A DNA stretch of 64,000 nucleotides from Porcincola intestinalis. Its GTDB lineage: Bacteria; Bacillota; Clostridia; Lachnospirales; Lachnospiraceae. Below, piece after piece: positions 15,222 to 23,158 of this stretch. The DNA lies in contig NZ_VULZ01000008.1 in the NCBI RefSeq assembly GCF_009696445.1, positions 62,001 through 126,000 of the forward strand, in the 5' to 3' direction. Made by a program: the position numbers and the translations under genes. The first letter of the stretch is position 1. Each line of letters opens with the position of its first letter. Under the pieces are notes generated by a model. It was not told the origin of the DNA. It saw only the letters and a program-made list of their open reading frames with translations, and did no database searches.

Positions 15222-17039
15222 ATGAAAAGTAGGAAATCAGCATGGACCAGGGTTGTGATTATTTTTTTAGCTCTAATACTGGTTTCAATTTTAATTGTCC
15301 AGTTGCTGGAGATGTGGAAGAAAGCAGCATTGGAAACTCCGCAAGCAACCAAGGAGAGTAGGAGAGATGAGGACATCATAGAAGATAATTATATCGCTAT
15401 GATGAATTATATATCTTTGGTTAATGATGAAATCGATTCTTCAAAGAAAAATAAGCTTCTATTGGAGCAGGTGTATAAATCTTTGATGGATAATACAGCA
15501 CCCCATGCGATTGATGACAGAACTCAGGTTCAGTTTAACAATATGTTAACTGAAATCAATAATTTGCGAATGATTGATGTTAAGAGAGACAGATTAAATT
15601 ACATCTATCAGCAGAATCAAGCGCAGTCCATGAGGGCAGTGGTTCCCAACCCTATCTCGTTCCTTGCGGGAACAACATCAATTCAATTTGGAGCATTGGC
15701 TTCAGCAATTGCTTATATGGCTATTGATTCTACCACGAGTTACAAAAGCGCAACATCAACAACAGATTTAAAGTATCTTCAAGATGGATGGGAGCTTGAT
15801 GACGAGGAAACAAATTCATTGAACCAGAGTCGAGAAGATCTCTTCAATTATATGATTGATATGGTACAAAAAAACCATATCCCGGACCAATATGTACTGG
15901 ATAGTGAGACAGTTGAGGAATATGTCAAATATAAGGAAGAGAAAAATAATACACGCCGTATAGAATATTTAGAATCGAAGAAGGATACATTTTTAAAATT
16001 CGGCGATTATTGGTTAACGCTTGCAGATAGCTATTACCAAAATGGGGATTATTCCAATTGTATTGATGCAATTGATTCTTACATTAACTTGAATGTTGAC
16101 ATATTTAGGAAAGACCATGGGCTAGCCAAAGTACTTCCACTTGCAATCTCAGCCACACAGGAAAGTGTACATAATAAAGCGAAGCAACGAAAATCTATTG
16201 AATCATATCTTAGCTTGTTGAAGAGTAATCTTGAGACTGATGATTGGGCCCTTCGTTATTTTGCGGCTCAAACAGATGAGTATTTGTATTCAATGACTCA
16301 AAACAAGGGCTATTTACAGGATGCGTATTCATTGGCAAAAGAGAACGTCAATTATTTGATTGACAAACAACTGAGCTTAAACAAACAGTATTTAAAGAGG
16401 GTACAGAAAAAGAAAATTCCTAAGGATGCTTCAAAAGAGCAGAAAAAAGAAATCAAAGAATATAATAAATTGTTGGTGGAAAAGAGAAAAACAGAACTTC
16501 CTCCGGTCTATGAGCCGCTCTACTTAAATTGTGATTTGATGTTTGCTCTTTTGAAAAAATTAAACCTTCCATTAGAAGAGAGCAAAAAATTGGAAACTAT
16601 ATTGCATGGGAATGATTCTAAGAGTACTTTGTTTTTAACAGCTCCTTTAGAGAACATGTATGATGCTGATGATTCTAAAACAATAGATGATAGTGGAATT
16701 GCCTTCGATGACAAAAAACTAATCATCCCCGCATACCTGGTATCAGAACGTGCAAAGGTTGTTGTTATGATTGGTGAGAAGAGTGACAAGGTAAATATTT
16801 CGGATTGGGTTGTATCAGAAGTCGATCGGAGTAAGAAAAAGAAATCAAAGATATCTGATATCACAATTCGTTATGAAAGTAAGAATTTTTCGGACTACGC
16901 TTTCGAAAAAAACATGCCAGTCCAAGTAGTAATTACGCCTGTAAATGGGAGCAGTTGTCCAGATATATCTGTTAAGTTCCGGACAAAAATGAAAAAGTTT
17001 CTTTGGATACCTTCACCAGTGTTTGAGAGGGTGACATGA
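15222..17039 (+). CDS. Large membrane-anchored protein of unknown function
   Basis: A 605-residue protein with one N-terminal membrane segment (residues 11-30, VVIIFLALILVSILIVQLLE) and a mostly helical extracellular part. A hydrophobic, Ala/Ser-rich patch (FLAGTTSIQFGALASAIAYM, about residues 144-163) could be a second membrane contact. Between about 250 and 420, helical pairs with Tyr/Leu spacing (YWLTLADSYYQNGDYSNCID) look TPR-like. The last 150 residues are strand-rich and end KFLWIPSPVFERV. Composition is strongly AT-rich and Lys/Asn/Tyr-rich, unlike most neighbours, suggesting transfer. It overlaps the next gene by ATGA, so the two are co-translated and probably work together at the cell surface. 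Not recognised. Confidence 0.7.
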   Translation: MKSRKSAWTRVVIIFLALILVSILIVQLLEMWKKAALETPQATKESRRDEDIIEDNYIAMMNYISLVNDEIDSSKKNKLLLEQVYKSLMDNTAPHAIDDRTQVQFNNMLTEINNLRMIDVKRDRLNYIYQQNQAQSMRAVVPNPISFLAGTTSIQFGALASAIAYMAIDSTTSYKSATSTTDLKYLQDGWELDDEETNSLNQSREDLFNYMIDMVQKNHIPDQYVLDSETVEEYVKYKEEKNNTRRIEYLESKKDTFLKFGDYWLTLADSYYQNGDYSNCIDAIDSYINLNVDIFRKDHGLAKVLPLAISATQESVHNKAKQRKSIESYLSLLKSNLETDDWALRYFAAQTDEYLYSMTQNKGYLQDAYSLAKENVNYLIDKQLSLNKQYLKRVQKKKIPKDASKEQKKEIKEYNKLLVEKRKTELPPVYEPLYLNCDLMFALLKKLNLPLEESKKLETILHGNDSKSTLFLTAPLENMYDADDSKTIDDSGIAFDDKKLIIPAYLVSERAKVVVMIGEKSDKVNISDWVVSEVDRSKKKKSKISDITIRYESKNFSDYAFEKNMPVQVVITPVNGSSCPDISVKFRTKMKKFLWIPSPVFERVT

Positions 17040-17884
17040 AAAAACTAAGACTTTCTATCTTATGGTTTGTACTCATTCTATGCATGCTAGCATTTCCTGC
17101 GAATGCTTCAAATGGCGCTGAACATGGTTCGGTATTGCAACGGGTTCTTTTCCACTCAAATATGGTTTCTAATAATAAAGAAGTTTTTTATGCAATCAGT
17201 GATGCGAGCCAACTTGCAATTGATGAGCATGGACGTGATGGAAAGCAATTACTAAATAAGCTTAGAACAAAATATAAAATAAAAAATATACCAAAAAGTG
17301 TCGACAAGTTTGATGTAGGCCATGGCAATCAACATAGGAATTATACGCATAAAGGCTGGACATATACGTATACGGAATACGGAGATGAAGCAAAATGGGT
17401 AAGTGTAAGAAAAAATATACTTCTTCAGACAATCAATCAGAAATTTGATTTTGATGGAATTGACTTAGCACAATGGGTCGGCGGTAAGTTTAATAAGTAC
17501 TGTGATCAATGTGATGCATTTGGAGCCATGATCTATTATGTGCATATGATACAGGATCATATATCAAATGAAAGTCCAAAGCAAGATGAGGTAATTCCTT
17601 TGGTGAAAGGCTCTGGGCAGTACGGTATAATCGATGAGCTAATTCAGTATAGTCCAATTCTATTTAAGCACGAAGAAGACAATTCAACCTATCATAGTTA
17701 TATGATTAAACTGGATGAAATCCAAAGTGAAGTAGATGAAATATATGATAATTCCGACGACTTGGGTAAACCGGGAGTGTACCAGGAGTATCATGAATAT
17801 GCAAGTGAACTAATGGATTGCTTGCAAGACTATGTCCCGCTTTTAATTAAAAATGAACCGTTTTTCAAAAAAGCATTTTATTAA
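17036..17884 (+). CDS. Exported protein with His-rich metal-site-like motifs
   Basis: A 282-residue protein. A signal peptide covers residues 1-25 (LSILWFVLILCMLAFPANAS). The body has DVGHGNQHRNYTHKGWTY and, about 65 residues later, a CDQCDAFGAMIYYVHMIQDH segment. The spacing of His and Asp (HGNQHRxYTH, YVHxxQDH) is reminiscent of zinc-dependent phospholipase C/S1-P1-type helical metalloenzymes, in which His and Asp from the helices bind zinc, but no canonical signature is complete. It shares AT-rich composition and a 4-base overlap with the upstream gene. It may be an exported enzyme with the upstream protein as its anchor or partner; this is inference. Confidence 0.65.
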   Translation: MKKLRLSILWFVLILCMLAFPANASNGAEHGSVLQRVLFHSNMVSNNKEVFYAISDASQLAIDEHGRDGKQLLNKLRTKYKIKNIPKSVDKFDVGHGNQHRNYTHKGWTYTYTEYGDEAKWVSVRKNILLQTINQKFDFDGIDLAQWVGGKFNKYCDQCDAFGAMIYYVHMIQDHISNESPKQDEVIPLVKGSGQYGIIDELIQYSPILFKHEEDNSTYHSYMIKLDEIQSEVDEIYDNSDDLGKPGVYQEYHEYASELMDCLQDYVPLLIKNEPFFKKAFY

Positions 17885-17964
17885 ATAATGGTAGTGTTTC
17901 TATTACCTAAAAACAGGAAACAGTTCAGTGCATCCCGTGTGTATACTGATACTCATTTCCGTAG

Positions 17965-18198
17965 CTGAGCATTTTAATCGCGCCAGCACACTCCACACTC
18001 TATTCTTACGGGCTCCTGAACGCTGTCAGAAACGCGAAATTGGATGATAAGTATTCCTTGGGCGATGTTTTGAAGTTGATAAAGAATATTTACCGTGTCG
18101 ATACCGGCGACAAAGAGGGGATTCGGATTTCCGTAATCCAGAAAAAGACTCAGGCAATCCTGGATACACTCGGAGTCGTTCTATTACGTAAAAAATGA
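17965..18198 (+). pseudogene. Possible C-terminal remnant of an IS1634-like transposase
   Basis: An open frame without a start codon reads LLNAVRNAKLDDKYSLGDVL, then KLIKNIYRVDTGDKEGIRIS and QKKTQAILDTLGVVLLRKK before TGA. This pattern (a helix, an IYRVDTGD strand pair, and a final QxxILDTLG) resembles the C-terminal end of IS1634-family DDE transposases. No terminal inverted repeats or N-terminal domain remain. It would support an origin of the surrounding AT-rich island by transposition; the family call is from memory and tentative. Confidence 0.35.
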
Positions 18199-18295
18199 TG
18201 TTTCAGTGTGTCAATATATGATTGTGACAGATACAAACGCTACGCGGATGAGGCATATATAACAGGAAAGTGAATAGTAGTTTTTTATCTATGCG

Positions 18296-18332
18296 TTGCT
18301 GAAATAGACATATCAAGATATAATATGTCTAT
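18296..18332 (+). promoter_or_regulatory. Promoter and operator of the toxin-antitoxin pair
   Basis: TTGCTG (18296-18301) and TATAAT (18319-18324) have a 17-base spacer. Perfect 10-base arms ATAGACATAT (18304-18313) and ATATGTCTAT (18323-18332) bracket and overlap the -10 box. Such a dyad is the usual site of autorepression by an antitoxin/toxin complex. Confidence 0.75.
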
Positions 18333-18353
18333 AAAGAAACGGAGGCGATCCCG

Positions 18354-18632
18354 ATGTATGCACTTCAAGAAACAATTCGTCCATCAGCGGACCTTAGAAA
18401 TCATTATAACGAGGTATCAAAACAGTGTCGCGAGAATAATGAGGCTGTAATTATTACAGTAAACGGAAGAGGTGACACTGTTTCTCTTGGTTATGAAGAA
18501 TATAAAAGAATGAAGGCAAGGATAGAACTTCTGGAAATACTTGCAGAAGCGGATGAGGATGTAAAGTTCGGCAGAGTCGCTCCGATAAAGGATACCTTCG
18601 ATGATCTGCGAAGAATTCTTAAGGAGGGATAG
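18354..18632 (+). CDS. Phd/YefM-type antitoxin
   Basis: A 92-residue antitoxin. Its N-terminal half has the Phd/YefM fold signature (IRPSADLRNHYNEVSKQC, then EAVIITVNGRGDTVSLGYEEY), which binds DNA, and its acidic C-terminal half (LAEADEDVKFGRVAPIKDTF) would wrap the toxin. GGAGGCGATCCCG leads into the ATG. The RelE/ParE-like toxin follows immediately, and an autoregulatory dyad covers the promoter. The pair lies at the right end of the AT-rich island, where it may stabilise it. Confidence 0.9.
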   Translation: MYALQETIRPSADLRNHYNEVSKQCRENNEAVIITVNGRGDTVSLGYEEYKRMKARIELLEILAEADEDVKFGRVAPIKDTFDDLRRILKEG

Positions 18633-18634
18633 GC

Positions 18635-18952
18635 TTGAAGTATAAGGTTGAAAGAACAGATACTGCCGATTCCATGATCCGTAAGATCGTTCTGTTTGTC
18701 GCGGAAAACTTTGGAACTGATGTAGCACTTGAGAAACTGGATTATCTGGAAAAGTCTATTATGAATTTGGGAGATCATCCATACATCGGTGCAGAACCAA
18801 GATATAACGTATTAAAGCGCCAGGGATATCTGGTGCTTATATTAGAAAAAGATCTTGTTTTTTATAAGGTTGATGATGCTAAGAAGCTTGTGACAGTATA
18901 CGCTGTCTTAGATCAAAGGCAAGACTACCTGAGTATTATTCGGGGCCTTTAA
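18635..18952 (+). CDS. RelE/ParE family toxin
   Basis: A 105-residue toxin of the RelE/ParE superfamily. Recognisable pieces are the N-terminal YKVERTDTADSMIRKIV, the central YIGAEPRYNVLKRQGYLVLI and the C-terminal FYKVDDAKKLVTVYAVLDQR with the final basic/aromatic strand. Members are mRNA interferases acting at the ribosome or gyrase inhibitors; which one cannot be told. The start is a TTG at 18635, with AAGGAGGG located in the end of the antitoxin gene, so translation of the toxin depends on that of the antitoxin. Confidence 0.88.
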   Translation: MKYKVERTDTADSMIRKIVLFVAENFGTDVALEKLDYLEKSIMNLGDHPYIGAEPRYNVLKRQGYLVLILEKDLVFYKVDDAKKLVTVYAVLDQRQDYLSIIRGL

Positions 18953-19033
18953 TAATATCTTCAAATATACTCACCTCTCAACGCTGTTTGGGAATGATCT
19001 GGCGGGCGGATACCATGAGGTAGCCTCCATGTG

Positions 19034-20422
19034 TCAAATTTGCACCGTAAGAGTTTCGGGTTTTCTGTATTCTTTCCTTGTAAAGATGAAGTACATCACA
19101 ATAATCGCGCTCCCGGTCACGATCCAGGTGACCGGATAGATGAGCACCACCTGGTAGAAGGATGTAAAGCGCTGCAGCATGGCTCCAATAAAGGCAACCC
19201 GCAGGCCGCAGCATCCGAATAGCGTGATCAGGGCGGGGGCCATGGAGTGTCCGATTCCACGCAGGCTGGCGCCGGTGATTTCGTACGAAGCGGTCATTGG
19301 TTCCAGGAGTGTGATGAAGGTCATCCGAACGTAGGCATAGCGGAGCACGTCCGGCTGTTGTGAGAAGAGATGAAGAAGCGGGGCCTTCAGCAGGAAAAAG
19401 GAAACGGATACCATGGCGCAGAAACCGACGGAGCAGATCATGGCGGTGCGCGTTGTTTTTCGGCAGAGCACATAATTCCCGGCGGCATAGTTCTGACTGA
19501 TAAAGGTCATGACGGCCTGTGCGAAGCCGTTGACAACAAAATAGCTGATGTATTCAAAATTCAGAGCTGCAGAGTTCCCGGCGATGCAGGCGGAGCCAAA
19601 ATGGTTGATGGCGGACTGTATCACCACGTTGGAGACGGAGAAGATCATTCCCTGAAGTCCCGCCGGGCCGCCAATCCATAGGATTTTCTTCAGATAGGGC
19701 GTTTTAAGCTGAAGATGCCTCAGTTCGAGATGCAGCATCCCCTTTTCACGGATGAGTGCACGCAGGATAAGGAAAGCGCTCACTGCATTGCTGATGGTTG
19801 TGGCGATGGCAACGCCGTCTGCATTTCTGTGCAGTACAATCACGAAGAAGAGATTCAGAAAAACGTTCAGGATGCCAGAACAGGTCAGATACAACAGTGG
19901 TCTCCGGGTGTCCCCGATCGCGCGCAGGATGGAGCTTCCGAAGTCATAGATCATCAGAAAGGGCATCCCGAGAAAATAGATCCGCAGGTAAGTGACGGCC
20001 ATGCCCATGACATCCTCAGGCGTGCCGAGGAGTGTCAGAACAGGCTGTGCGATCACCTGACCGAGCACAAGCATGAGAAGTCCGCTGATCAGGGCGACCA
20101 TGAAGCTGGTGTGAAGGGCTTCGTTGACCTTGTCACGGTTGCCGGAGCCGATGAAGCTGGACAGCATGACATTGGAACCGATGGACAGACCGCTGAAAAA
20201 GGTCACAACCACGTTGATCACCGGCGCGTTGGTGCCGACGGCTGCCATTGCCTGGCTGGATGAAAAATTTCCGACAACTGCTGTGTCCGAGGCATTAAAC
20301 AGCTGCTGCAGGATGCTGGACAGGCAGATCGGGATCGCGATCGCGCAGAGCTTGCGGAAGATACTGCCGCTCAGCATATCCATTTCCCTGTTGTTTTTCA
20401 TCTCTGACCCGGAAGTCTTCAA
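19034..20422 (-). CDS. MATE family efflux transporter (copy 1)
   Basis: A 462-residue membrane protein with twelve predicted helices in two homologous halves. Typical motifs are AIPICLSSILQQLFNASDTAVVG in pieces near the N-terminus and IGSGNRDKVNEALH after helix 3, with the matching loop NYAAGNYVLCRKTTR in the second half. MATE proteins export drugs or metabolites with H+ or Na+ antiport. The start is placed at TTG 20422 because AGGAGG lies 8 bases upstream; ATG 20401 is the alternative. The frame is open to 20605 but with no better signal. It is divergent from copy 2. Substrate unknown. Confidence 0.9.
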   Translation of the reverse strand: MKTSGSEMKNNREMDMLSGSIFRKLCAIAIPICLSSILQQLFNASDTAVVGNFSSSQAMAAVGTNAPVINVVVTFFSGLSIGSNVMLSSFIGSGNRDKVNEALHTSFMVALISGLLMLVLGQVIAQPVLTLLGTPEDVMGMAVTYLRIYFLGMPFLMIYDFGSSILRAIGDTRRPLLYLTCSGILNVFLNLFFVIVLHRNADGVAIATTISNAVSAFLILRALIREKGMLHLELRHLQLKTPYLKKILWIGGPAGLQGMIFSVSNVVIQSAINHFGSACIAGNSAALNFEYISYFVVNGFAQAVMTFISQNYAAGNYVLCRKTTRTAMICSVGFCAMVSVSFFLLKAPLLHLFSQQPDVLRYAYVRMTFITLLEPMTASYEITGASLRGIGHSMAPALITLFGCCGLRVAFIGAMLQRFTSFYQVVLIYPVTWIVTGSAIIVMYFIFTRKEYRKPETLTVQI

Positions 20423-20704
20423 GGTCCATTCCTCCTGCTGTTTCGCTGCGCCTGCATTGATTTTTCCCAACACTGATTTCACTTGCTGCCTGTTCGATTG
20501 TGGAAAACGGATCACCTGAAGCCCGGGGAGGCTGACAGATGACTGTTTTGCAGCCAGTTGTCTGTCCACGGCTTGGATCATACCATCTAAGGGGCGCTGA
20601 TTCAATCATACCCCGGGAGCTTTCATCAGATTGACAAGCCGAAAAGCGGGAGATTACAATCAAATCAGGACATGGCTTAATCATGATGATCTTAGATTGA
20701 AAGG

Positions 20705-22084
20705 ATGGGGACAGCAGTGGATATGGGGACCGGTTATGAAGAGCGGATGGGAACGGAGCCGGTGACGAAGCTGATCTTTCAGATGGCACTTCCGGCTGTT
20801 GTGGCCCAGTTCGTGAACCTTCTATATAATATTGTCGACCGAATTTACATCGGCCATATCGCCGGGCATGGTGCGGACGCGCTGGCCGGCGTGGGAATCT
20901 GCAGCACCCTGATCATTTTGATCTCTGCGTTTGCTTCATTTGCTGGAGGCGGCGGAGCTCCGCTTGCGTCGATGGCGCTGGGGCGCGGGGACAGACGGCT
21001 GGCTGAGAGGATTCTGGGCAACGGCTTTACGCTGGATTTGTTTTTCACGGTCATCCTGACGGTCCTGATGGCGGTCTTCATGAAACCGCTGCTGATCCTG
21101 ACAGGGGCGTCGGACAGGACGCTGGGATACGCGGTCAGTTATTTTGCGGTTTACCTGACCGGTACGTTCTTCGTGATGGTGACGGCCGGTCTGACAATGT
21201 TCATCAATGCACAGGGGCGTCCGGGCTTCGCGATGGTATCGACGCTGGTCGGAGCCGGACTAAATATCGGGCTGGATCCGCTGTTCATATTTACCTTCCG
21301 GATGGGGGTGGCCGGTGCGGCGCTGGCATCGGTGATATCCCAGGTGGTGAGTGGCTTTATGGTGCTTGGCTTTCTCTTTTCCGGGAAAGCTTCGCTGAGG
21401 CTGAAGAGAGAGGCGATGAAGCCGGACGGGGCAGTGCTGAAGCAGATGCTGGCGCTGGGCGTTTCACCGTTTGTCATGGCGAGTACGGAAAGCATCATCG
21501 GGTTTGTCCTGAACGGGACCCTCTCGAAATTCGGGGATATCTACGTGAGCGCGCTTTCCGTCATGCAGAGCTGCATGCAGATTGTTGGTGTTCCGCTGAA
21601 TGGATTCTCGCAGGGATGTACGCCGGTGATCAGCTACAATTTCGGCAGACGAAACAATGACAGAGTCCGGAAGGCCTTCCGTGTGTCATGGAGTGTGAAT
21701 CTTTTCTACGGTCTTGCCCTGGTTCTGACCATGATGGTCTTCCCTGCCTTTTATGCGAGGATCTTTACAGCGGACGCGAAGCTGATCGAGACGGTCAGGC
21801 GGACAATGCCGGTCTTCGTAGCCGGGATGGGCATCTTCGGCATGCAGAGAGCCTGCCAGAATACATTTGTGGCGCTGAATGAGGCGAAGATCTCACTGTT
21901 CATCGCATTTCTGCGGAAGATCTTCCTGCTGGTCCCGCTGGCTCTGATCCTGCCTCATTTCATGGGGGTCATGGGTGTCTTTACGGCGGAGGCAGTGGCA
22001 GACGCGACGGCAGCTGTAATCTGCATGCTGATCTTTCTTGTTCGTTTTCCGAAGATTCTGAAGGGCAACACCACAGAGAACTGA
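20705..22084 (+). CDS. MATE family efflux transporter (copy 2)
   Basis: A 459-residue, twelve-helix MATE protein. The N-terminal part has MGTEPVTKLIFQMALPAVVA and NLLYNIVDRIYIGHIAG, followed by FAGGGGAPLASMALGRGD. The second half repeats the pattern (NGFSQGCTPVISYNFGRRN). This subtype, with MGTEP near the start and GGG in helix 3, is common in Clostridia and often annotated as multidrug exporter. The exact start is unsure: ATG 20705 is immediately preceded by AAAGG, so GTG 20717 or ATG 20723 may be used. It is divergent from copy 1, and a phosphatase and a third MATE gene follow in the same direction. Confidence 0.88.
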   Translation: MGTAVDMGTGYEERMGTEPVTKLIFQMALPAVVAQFVNLLYNIVDRIYIGHIAGHGADALAGVGICSTLIILISAFASFAGGGGAPLASMALGRGDRRLAERILGNGFTLDLFFTVILTVLMAVFMKPLLILTGASDRTLGYAVSYFAVYLTGTFFVMVTAGLTMFINAQGRPGFAMVSTLVGAGLNIGLDPLFIFTFRMGVAGAALASVISQVVSGFMVLGFLFSGKASLRLKREAMKPDGAVLKQMLALGVSPFVMASTESIIGFVLNGTLSKFGDIYVSALSVMQSCMQIVGVPLNGFSQGCTPVISYNFGRRNNDRVRKAFRVSWSVNLFYGLALVLTMMVFPAFYARIFTADAKLIETVRRTMPVFVAGMGIFGMQRACQNTFVALNEAKISLFIAFLRKIFLLVPLALILPHFMGVMGVFTAEAVADATAAVICMLIFLVRFPKILKGNTTEN

Positions 22085-22413
22085 CGGATGAGACGGGTGC
22101 CTGGAAAAGCCGACCTGATGATGCCCTGGATTGATTCAAATTCTGTGCGGTCTTGCAGTGGGAGAACAATCCGTTTCAGAAATGCAGCTTCCGTCCTTCC
22201 GGGACAGGGAGAAAATCATGGCCATTCTGCGGACCTGCAGTGGGATCAGCTTCTACGAGATCCTATGAGATTCTGCAAGGGCTGTATATAAGGGAGCAGA
22301 TTGACTCTTCTGTACGGGCTGTATATCGGGGAGCGGATTGACTCTTCTGTATGGGTCGTCTACAATCAGTGGGATATCAGGAATGACAGAGGAATGGGCA
22401 GGGAGCAGGCGGA
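22085..22413. other. Gap with repeats, no gene
   Basis: Frames are short. The stretch holds the 37-bp tandem repeat at 22279-22352 and two copies of CTGCAGTGGGA-like words (about 22155 and 22230). No clear terminator or promoter can be supported. Confidence 0.5.
22279..22352. repeat. 37-bp tandem repeat, two copies
   Basis: 22279-22315 and 22316-22352 differ at four positions. Each starts GGGCTGTATAT and contains GATTGACTCTTCTGTA. A third partial unit (GGGTCGTCTAC) follows. The TTGACT inside each unit resembles a -35 element, but no matching -10 is consistent between copies. Confidence 0.85.
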
Positions 22414-23103
22414 ATGAAGATATACATACTGAGACATGGCGAGACGGAATGGAACAAGCTCAAACGTCTTCAGGGACGGTCGGATATTCCGCTTGACGAC
22501 AAGGGAGAAGCACTTGCGCGCATGACAGGAGAGGGGATGCGGAGAGCCGGTCTCTTTTTTGATGCCTGTGTATCAAGCCCGCTTGACCGGGCAAGGCGGA
22601 CGGCAGAGTTGGTGCTGGGCGTGGAGCCTGCCGGAGCGGCCTCAGGCCACGCGCAGAAGCACTGGGAGGGTATGAGACAGGCGGTTCCGATCGCACTGGA
22701 TGAGCGGATTGCGGAGGTGGATCTCGGCCCATGGGAGGGGCATTGCATGATCGATGACCCCAGGTTTCCGAAGGCGGATCCGGAGGCGTTTGTGTTTTTC
22801 CGGTCGCCCGAGCTGGCCAGAGTTCCGGAGGGTGCGGAGACGTACAGCGAAGTGATTGAGCGGACGGGCGCTTTCCTGAGGGACATTGCAAAGCAGTACC
22901 AGAATGATGAAGGAAAGCCTTTCAATCTGCTGGTATCGACACATGGCTGTGCCAGCAGAGCACTGCTGATGAACATTGATCCGGTACCTCTGAGGGATTT
23001 CTGGCGGGAAAAGGTCCCGCAGAACTGTTCCGTGAGCATCGCGGAACTTCAGGATGGGATGTGGAAGCTGCTGGATATAGATCTGACATACGCGGAGCTG
23101 TGA
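22414..23103 (+). CDS. Histidine phosphatase family protein (phosphoglycerate-mutase-like)
   Basis: A 229-residue member of the branch-1 histidine phosphatases. The phosphohistidine site is ILRHGETEWNKLKRLQGRSD, followed by DRARRTAEL, the acid residue in DERIAEVDLGPWEG and the second His in VSTHGCASRA. Such proteins dephosphorylate sugar phosphates, nucleotides or cobalamin intermediates, so the substrate is open. GGGAGCAGGCGGA precedes the ATG. It lies between two MATE genes in the same direction. Confidence 0.9.
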   Translation: MKIYILRHGETEWNKLKRLQGRSDIPLDDKGEALARMTGEGMRRAGLFFDACVSSPLDRARRTAELVLGVEPAGAASGHAQKHWEGMRQAVPIALDERIAEVDLGPWEGHCMIDDPRFPKADPEAFVFFRSPELARVPEGAETYSEVIERTGAFLRDIAKQYQNDEGKPFNLLVSTHGCASRALLMNIDPVPLRDFWREKVPQNCSVSIAELQDGMWKLLDIDLTYAEL

Positions 23104-23158
23104 AACAGAAACGCACGGGATGTCTGAAAGTTGAAGGAGCGGCACAAAGGGGTGCCGG

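Larger units (their letters stand above)
17885..18353. other. Gap with a possible transposase remnant and the TA promoter
   Basis: Apart from the remnant at 17965-18198 and the promoter/operator just before the antitoxin, no gene is seen. The first 60 bases after the stop at 17884 hold no clear terminator. Confidence 0.4.

Noticed and set aside
19203-20263. Long frames on the strand opposite to MATE copy 1
   Set aside because: They are antisense shadows of the high-GC coding frame, with no family resemblance or ribosome sites.
22279-22352. A small CRISPR array
   Set aside because: The units are directly adjacent without spacers, only two exist, and no cas genes are near.
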